A stretch of DNA of 64,000 bases from an uncultured SAR86 cluster bacterium (GTDB lineage Bacteria > Pseudomonadota > Gammaproteobacteria > Magnimaribacterales > AG-339-G14), in NCBI GenBank assembly GCA_902595715.1, contig CACJRI010000008.1, positions 1 to 64,000 of the forward strand, written 5' to 3'. The notes below the pieces were generated by a model. The model was not told where the DNA came from. It made no database searches and worked only from the letters and a program-made list of their open reading frames with translations. The stretch's first letter is position 1; every line of letters begins with the position of its first letter. Made by a program: the position numbers and the translations under genes. Below are positions 59,094-64,000 of the stretch, piece after piece.

Positions 59094-60834
59094 CCAACTT
59101 CTGACTTATATATTTGTTGGCCTATCTTTTGCTTTGTACATTGGTATTGCAATTTGGTCACGAGCTAGTTCTACAAATGAATTTTATGTAGCTGGCAAAG
59201 GAGTAAACCCAGTTGCCAATGGCATGGCAACTGCAGCAGATTGGATGTCTGCAGCATCTTTCATTTCTATGGCAGGACTTATTTCCTTCTTAGGAAAGGA
59301 TGGAGCTGTTTATCTCATGGGCTGGACTGGTGGATACGTTCTGCTTGCCTTGCTTTTAGCTCCATATTTAAGAAAATTTGGTCAGTACACTGTGCCAGAT
59401 TTTATTGGCACTAGATATTATTCAAAAACCGCTCGGTTGGTAGCTGTTTTATGTCTGATTTTTATTTCTTTTACCTATGTTGCAGGTCAAATGCGAGGAG
59501 TTGGTATAGTTTTTTCTAGATTTCTAGAAGTGGAAATAAATGTTGGCGTCATCATTGGGATGATAGTTGTCTTTTTTTACGCAGTTTTGGGCGGAATGAA
59601 AGGTATTACTTATACGCAAGTTGCTCAATATTGCGTAATGATATTTGCCTACCTTGTTCCTGCAATTTTTATTTCTATTTTAATTACTGGAAATCCAATT
59701 CCGCAGTTAGGATTTGGCGATACCTTGGTAAATAGCTCAACTTATCTTCTGAACAAGCTTGATCAGCTGTCTGTTGATTTAGGCTTTAACGCTTATACGG
59801 AAAATACCAAATCAAATATTGATATTTTTTGCATTACTGCAGCTTTGATGTTTGGTACAGCCGGTCTACCGCATGTAATAGTAAGATTTTTTACTGTGCC
59901 TAAAGTAAGCGATGCCAGAAAATCAGCTGGCTATGCCTTAATCTTCATAGCTTTGCTTTATACAACGGCTCCAGCAGTTGCAGCCTTTTCAAGGGTAAAT
60001 TTCATAGAGTCAATCCAAGAGAAAAGTTATTTAGACTTACCTGATTGGTTTAAAAATTGGGAGAATATTGGGCTTATTGCCTGGCAAGACAAAAATAATG
60101 ACGGCTTAATTAATTATTCAGCCGGCAAACCTTTCGAAGGAAGTAGGCCAATTTTTTCAAATGGTTCTGGTTCTCAAGGCGAACGTGAAATAAAAAATAC
60201 TCCCATTAAAGATAATTCAAATGAAGTATATATCGATCGAGATATTATGGTTTTGGCCAATCCAGAAATAGCTAAGCTACCGGCATGGGTAATGGCTTTG
60301 GTTGCTGCAGGTGGATTAGCTGCAGCACTGTCTACAGCAGCAGGACTTCTTTTGGTTATTTCCTCTTCCATATCTCATGATTTACTTAAAAAAACTTTCA
60401 TGCCAAAAATAAATGAAAGACAAGAATTATTTTATGCAAGATGCTCGGCTGCGATTGCAATTCTTATTGCAGGACTTTTCGGTATCTATCCCCCGGCTTT
60501 TGTAGCACAAGTTGTTGCTTTTGCTTTTGGTTTAGCTGCCTCAACAATTTTTCCAGCTCTTCTTTTAGGAATATTTTCTAAAAGATTGAATAAAGAAGGA
60601 GCAATAGCAGGCATGTTGGCAGGATTAATGTTTACTGCTAGCTATATTATTTATTTTAAATTTTTATTCAGCGAGCTTGATACCAACTCTAATTGGCTCT
60701 TGGGAATTTCCCCAGAAGGAATTGGGTTTTTAGGCATGATTATAAATTTTGTAGTTGCAATATCGGTTTCTTCATTTTCAACCAAACCTCCAATTGAAGT
60801 AGGGCAGATGGTTGATAAAATAAGACTGCCATGA
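59086..60834 (+). CDS. Sodium:solute symporter (SSS family, DUF4212-associated)
   Basis: This 582-aa protein is a Na+-coupled transporter with about 13 membrane helices. Features include NEFYVAGKGVNPVANGMATAADWMS, GGYVLLALLLAPYLRKFGQYTVPDF, FGTAGLPHVIVRFFTVP, and LAAALSTAAGLLLVISSS. A periplasmic or cytoplasmic loop of about 80 residues (about 310-390) contains DKNNDGLIN, which looks like an EF-hand-type calcium loop and occurs in this subfamily. Relatives transport acetate or other small organic acids; the downstream dipeptidase suggests amino acid or peptide cargo here, but this is inference. Confidence 0.9.
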   Translation: MSSQLLTYIFVGLSFALYIGIAIWSRASSTNEFYVAGKGVNPVANGMATAADWMSAASFISMAGLISFLGKDGAVYLMGWTGGYVLLALLLAPYLRKFGQYTVPDFIGTRYYSKTARLVAVLCLIFISFTYVAGQMRGVGIVFSRFLEVEINVGVIIGMIVVFFYAVLGGMKGITYTQVAQYCVMIFAYLVPAIFISILITGNPIPQLGFGDTLVNSSTYLLNKLDQLSVDLGFNAYTENTKSNIDIFCITAALMFGTAGLPHVIVRFFTVPKVSDARKSAGYALIFIALLYTTAPAVAAFSRVNFIESIQEKSYLDLPDWFKNWENIGLIAWQDKNNDGLINYSAGKPFEGSRPIFSNGSGSQGEREIKNTPIKDNSNEVYIDRDIMVLANPEIAKLPAWVMALVAAGGLAAALSTAAGLLLVISSSISHDLLKKTFMPKINERQELFYARCSAAIAILIAGLFGIYPPAFVAQVVAFAFGLAASTIFPALLLGIFSKRLNKEGAIAGMLAGLMFTASYIIYFKFLFSELDTNSNWLLGISPEGIGFLGMIINFVVAISVSSFSTKPPIEVGQMVDKIRLP

Positions 60835-62003
60835 CAATCATAAAATTTTTCACTCTAATTTCTTTTTTACTTATTTCTCCATTAACTTTTTCTGAAAGTC
60901 AGGATAAAAATTATCAAGCACGCCTTCAAGATGTTATGAAGGCAAGAAAGCTCATGGATAAAAAAAGAGAAAGAGATAAGTTTAAAGATCTTGCTCAAGA
61001 CTTGGCACAAGAAATTTTAATTATTGATACCCACTTAGACACTCCTATTCAATTGTATATGCAGCAGGATAAAAATGGATCATATGAAGATATCACCAAG
61101 GCCTCTTCCTTGCACTTTGATTATGATAGAGCTGTCAGTGGAGGTTTAAATGTACCTTTTTTTGTTATTTTTACACCGCCATCTGCCGAAGAAAAAGGTA
61201 CAGCCTTTGAAATGGCTGAAGAACTTATTCAGATTCTCGAAGATATTATGGATAAAAATCCCAATAAATTTAGATTAGTTAAATCCCCTGAAGAAATTAC
61301 AAACAATAAAGGTGTTATGCAGGTTGTTTATGGTATGGAAAATGGCGCTCCTATTGAAAGCAAGCTTTCAAATATAAAATTATTTTCTGATATGGGGATT
61401 AATTACATCACTTTAGCTCACTCAAAAAGCAATCATATTTCAGATTCCTCTTATGACGAAAATAAAAATTGGGGCGGCTTAAGTCCTTTCGGAAGAAAAG
61501 TCGTTGCTGAAATGAATAAGCAAGGCGTAATGATTGATATAAGCCATGTATCTGATGCTGCCTTTTATGAAGTTTTACGATTAACTAAAACTCCCGTTAT
61601 AGCTTCTCATAGCTCACTAAGACACTTTGTACCAGGTTTTGAGAGAAATGTTTCAGATGACATGTTACGAGAACTAGCTAAAAATGAAGGCGTTATTCAA
61701 ATTTGTTTCGGTTCTGAATTTATCGCCGAAAAGAAAAAATATCCAAAACTTATTGTTACTGTTCAGGATGTTGCTGATCATATAGACAGAGTAAAAAATC
61801 TAGTTGGTGTTGATCATGTTGGAATAGGTTCCGATTACGATGGCTGGCGGAATTTCCCCGTCGGCTTGGAAGATACTTCAACTTACCCGAATTTAATTGA
61901 AGAATTATTAAAGAGAAATTATACCCGCGAAGAAATTAAAAAAATTTTTGGAGGAAACTTATTAAGAGTTTGGAGGGCAGTAGAAAACTTTTCAAAGCCT
62001 TGA
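60831..62003 (+). CDS. Membrane dipeptidase (peptidase family M19)
   Basis: This 390-aa zinc dipeptidase resembles renal dipeptidase. The signal peptide MTIIKFFTLISFLLISPLTF (cut near SES) implies export. The metal motif H-x-D is in IDTHLDTPIQL, followed by YGMENGAPI (bridging Glu), ISHVSDAAFYE, PVIASHSSLR (His ligands) and VGIGSDYDG. Family members cleave dipeptides, including those with D-amino acids at the C-terminus. It overlaps the symporter stop by 4 nt, so uptake of the liberated amino acids by the symporter is a reasonable idea. Confidence 0.92.
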   Translation: MTIIKFFTLISFLLISPLTFSESQDKNYQARLQDVMKARKLMDKKRERDKFKDLAQDLAQEILIIDTHLDTPIQLYMQQDKNGSYEDITKASSLHFDYDRAVSGGLNVPFFVIFTPPSAEEKGTAFEMAEELIQILEDIMDKNPNKFRLVKSPEEITNNKGVMQVVYGMENGAPIESKLSNIKLFSDMGINYITLAHSKSNHISDSSYDENKNWGGLSPFGRKVVAEMNKQGVMIDISHVSDAAFYEVLRLTKTPVIASHSSLRHFVPGFERNVSDDMLRELAKNEGVIQICFGSEFIAEKKKYPKLIVTVQDVADHIDRVKNLVGVDHVGIGSDYDGWRNFPVGLEDTSTYPNLIEELLKRNYTREEIKKIFGGNLLRVWRAVENFSKP

Positions 62004-62035
62004 TATATTAAATGTCCAATTTTTTAGGAGAAAAA

Positions 62036-62722
62036 ATGAAAAAAATATTTTTAAGCGCTATTCTCGCCATCAGTGGCGTAGGATTTACAGCACCTGCAAT
62101 GTCAGTGTTTACAATTAATACATCTGATCCAGTTGCATACATGGAATGGGCTAGAGGAAGTGGAAAAGCCCTTGCAGAAATTAACAACGTAGTATCTTCA
62201 GGCGTTTGTCAGCCAGGCTATGGCGCAGAAGAATTTGGAGATATGTATTATTGGTCTCTATTCGAAAATCATGCTGACTCTATTGGTGGTAATACAGCAG
62301 ATCCTGTCTACATTAGAGAAATTTCAAAAATAGCCAGTAAAAGAACAATAAGAGAGGTAGACCATTATTCAGTTTTAACAGAAGCTTCGGGCTCATTTGA
62401 AACAGGACAAACTTTTGCGAACTATAATATAAACGTAAAAACTAAAAATCCTGCTGCATATTTAAACGCAATATCTGAGTACGAAGCATTAGCACAAGCC
62501 AATGGTTTTGAGGATATTACTCTGGAGGCTTATCAGATTAATACAGGAGATTACACTGGCCAGATGATGGTTGTTATTCAAGCACCCTCACCACAAAGAT
62601 TAGGAGCCTTTTTAGATAGCAGAAATGAAAATTGGGGACAAAGTCTTACCAATCAAATTCAAAAATTAAGATATCTGAAAAGAGGATTTATCATGAATTG
62701 CGAAGTCAATTACGCGAGATAG
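62036..62722 (+). CDS. Secreted protein with internal duplication, function unknown
   Basis: Start at ATG 62036, with AGGAG 5-9 nt upstream, gives 228 aa and a clear signal peptide (MKKIFLSAILAISGVGFTAP, cut near AMS). An earlier frame start at 62012 is less likely. The mature protein seems to be two copies of a 90-100-residue unit: first FTINTSDPVAYMEWARGSGKA, second YNINVKTKNPAAYLNAISEYEA, each starting with a beta strand and an amphipathic helix. The pattern recalls dimeric alpha+beta barrel (ABM-like) domains, but I do not recognise a family. Two cysteines, one at the end (NCEV). It follows the dipeptidase by 32 nt. Confidence 0.8.
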   Translation: MKKIFLSAILAISGVGFTAPAMSVFTINTSDPVAYMEWARGSGKALAEINNVVSSGVCQPGYGAEEFGDMYYWSLFENHADSIGGNTADPVYIREISKIASKRTIREVDHYSVLTEASGSFETGQTFANYNINVKTKNPAAYLNAISEYEALAQANGFEDITLEAYQINTGDYTGQMMVVIQAPSPQRLGAFLDSRNENWGQSLTNQIQKLRYLKRGFIMNCEVNYAR

Positions 62723-62736
62723 TAATTTTTATATAT

Positions 62737-62764
62737 AAAAAAGGCGGGATATCCCGCCTTTTTT
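62737..62764. terminator. Strong bidirectional terminator
   Basis: A perfect 10-bp self-complementary stem (AAGGCGGGAT / ATCCCGCCTT, 62741-62760) is flanked by A-run and T-run. It ends the DUF4212-SSS-dipeptidase-secreted protein unit and, on the minus strand, the glycoside hydrolase gene. Confidence 0.93.
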
Positions 62765-63809
62765 ATTCTTTTAGAATTTTAATTATAAATTCTATTTCTT
62801 TCTTGTCATAAGGAGAACCGTCCTTTCTGTAAATATCGTGAAACCACTCTTTTGGTTCTGGCAGCTTGTCTCCCTCATTTATAAATTCACCTCTTTTCTT
62901 TTTTTCTTGAAGCTCCAAAATTGTTGACCAGCCAAAGTGAGTTTGGCTCTTACCTGCAACAAAACCCCAGTTGTAACAACCGACGTTTTCTTTTTTAAAG
63001 ATGGGCATTGAGAATTCAAAAGTGGTGCCAAATTCTCTAGCCATATATTCAGTACACAACAAAGGCCTTCCAAATTCTTTAAGTCTTTTGATAGTGGGTT
63101 CTAGTTTTTCTGCTTCATAAGTATGAAAGGTTATGACATCTGAATTTGCACCATTGAGTTTTAAGATCTCGTCACCGATGGCGCCATCTAAACAAGCAGT
63201 TAGAGGTTGAGAAGGTCTTACTTCGAAAGCCCATTCCCAGGTAAGTTGAAGTAATTTTAGAGCTTTATCACCAATTCCAAATTGACCAGGTTCATTGTAA
63301 ATATCCCACATCAAAATTCTTTCGTCATTTGAATAGTCTTTGAGGACGCCTTGGACAAATTCTTTTAATCTGTTTAATTCTTTTTCATCAATTTTTTCCT
63401 CATCAACTTGATTGACCAGTTCCATACCGGGACTTTGCTTCCAACCTGAGTTGTGAACTCCCACAACTGGCAAGGGTTGTTTGCCTAATTTTGGATAGGG
63501 CCGATGACAATCATCAAAGAGGACAATAATTGGTTTGATATTTCTTGTTTCACAAAGATCTAAAAATTTATCAAAATTTTTTTTGAATTTCTCTTTCTCA
63601 GACCAAAGCAAATCATGCAGATAAACCCTTAAAGAATTGAAGCCAAGATCTTTTGCCCAATCTAATTCTCTTTCAATTGTTTCTTCGTCAAAGGTATCTT
63701 CTTGAAACATTTCTAGCTGATTGATTGCTGAACTTGGTAAAAAGTTACAACCAACAAGCCATGGTTGTTCTTCGTACCAACTATTTGCTTTTTCTTCTGA
63801 CCACTTCAT
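62763..63809 (-). CDS. Cellulase-family glycoside hydrolase (GH5-like), cytoplasmic
   Basis: This 348-aa (beta/alpha)8-barrel hydrolase contains FNSLRVYLHDLLW near the start, MWDIYNEPGQFG carrying the acid/base Glu (NEP), ITFHTYEAEKLEP, and LLCTEYMAREFG with the nucleophile Glu. The fold and motifs fit clan GH-A, close to GH5-type "cellulase" or GH2-like proteins, but the true substrate cannot be read. There is no signal peptide, so it may act on imported oligosaccharides. The tail 62763 lies inside the shared terminator. Confidence 0.85.
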   Translation of the reverse strand: MKWSEEKANSWYEEQPWLVGCNFLPSSAINQLEMFQEDTFDEETIERELDWAKDLGFNSLRVYLHDLLWSEKEKFKKNFDKFLDLCETRNIKPIIVLFDDCHRPYPKLGKQPLPVVGVHNSGWKQSPGMELVNQVDEEKIDEKELNRLKEFVQGVLKDYSNDERILMWDIYNEPGQFGIGDKALKLLQLTWEWAFEVRPSQPLTACLDGAIGDEILKLNGANSDVITFHTYEAEKLEPTIKRLKEFGRPLLCTEYMAREFGTTFEFSMPIFKKENVGCYNWGFVAGKSQTHFGWSTILELQEKKKRGEFINEGDKLPEPKEWFHDIYRKDGSPYDKKEIEFIIKILKE

Positions 63810-63819
63810 GTTTTTAAGT

Positions 63820-64000
63820 TTAATAAATCAGAATAACAATTGAAAACATATAACAGCCACAAACTCCTGAGGTGAGGTTTTTTCTGAGTTTCAAGTAGTT
63901 AGGATTTGTAAATTGAGGATTAATTTTGGACTCCAATAGATAGAAAAGAAAAAATAAGAAAAATAATAAAGTCATTGCATATATGAGATTTATCCAAGCC
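63820..64000 (-). CDS. C-terminal part of a membrane protein, 5' end outside window
   Basis: On the minus strand a frame enters from the right edge and ends with TAA at 63820-63822, 10 nt before the glycoside hydrolase ATG. The 59 visible residues begin with a hydrophobic stretch (AWINLIYAMTLLFFLFFLFY) and end YMFSIVILIY, suggesting two membrane helices. The family cannot be recognised from this piece. Its tight spacing to the hydrolase suggests an operon, for example a sugar transporter, but that is conjecture. Confidence 0.5.
   Translation of the reverse strand, partial: AWINLIYAMTLLFFLFFLFYLLESKINPQFTNPNYLKLRKNLTSGVCGCYMFSIVILIY

Overview
The window looks like the replication-origin region of a low-GC (roughly mid-30s % by eye) marine-type gammaproteobacterium. 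The order dnaA-dnaN-recF-gyrB-plsC-gmhB-glycyl-tRNA synthetase, then trkA/fmt/def, tsaC/aroE and a coxB-coxA-ctaG-coxC-DUF2909-SURF1-ctaA-ctaB-sco cluster resembles the origin-proximal order I know from Pseudomonas and relatives. The AT-rich, tightly packed, streamlined style and the accessory genes (PhyH dioxygenase, alkyl-sulfatase-like protein, copper amine oxidase, SSS/DUF4212 transporter) suggest an oligotrophic lineage such as SAR86 or a relative. That placement is inference; no rRNA is present to test it.

Layout. 1-1771: 5' part of a type I restriction hsdR, directly downstream of glmS. 1802-11393: glmS, glmU and the ATP synthase operon atpBEFHAGDC on the minus strand. 11465-19465: parB, parA, rsmG, mnmG, a 236-bp non-coding origin candidate, mnmE, yidC, yidD, rnpA, rpmH (minus). 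19466-19636: divergent region with three consensus DnaA boxes. 19637-25504: dnaA, dnaN, recF (carrying a parS-like site) and gyrB (plus). 25506-32482: plsC, gmhB, a dimeric-type glycyl-tRNA synthetase, trkH, trkA, fmt, def (minus). 32544-34379: purE, tsaC, aroE (plus). 34433-42614: cytochrome c oxidase and its assembly factors, almost all plus. 42699-43596: two tandem paralogous 138-aa membrane proteins of unknown function, each with a strong ribosome-binding site and its own terminator. 43639-47768: quinone oxidoreductase, gshA, pckA (minus). 47837-64000: accessory metabolism: esterases and other hydrolases, GST, copper amine oxidase, MBL alkyl-sulfatase-like protein, an unlisted 58-aa protein, PhyH dioxygenase, extended SDR, DUF4212/SSS transporter with membrane dipeptidase and a duplicated secreted protein, and a cytoplasmic glycoside hydrolase.

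How it fits together. The left and central part is core machinery for replication initiation and segregation (DnaA/DnaN/RecF/GyrB, ParAB plus parS), tRNA modification (MnmEG), membrane insertion (YidC/YidD), aerobic respiration (caa3-like oxidase) and ATP synthesis. The right part looks like scavenging of amines, peptides, esters and possibly sulfate esters. The best candidates for undescribed biology are the tandem 138-aa membrane proteins, the sulfatase-like protein with an altered metal motif beside a 58-aa ORF, and the duplicated secreted protein behind the dipeptidase. No tRNA, rRNA, CRISPR array, IS element or prophage was found. The only protein-free stretches above about 150 bp are 15610-15845, 19466-19636 and 52522-52770, and each is described.
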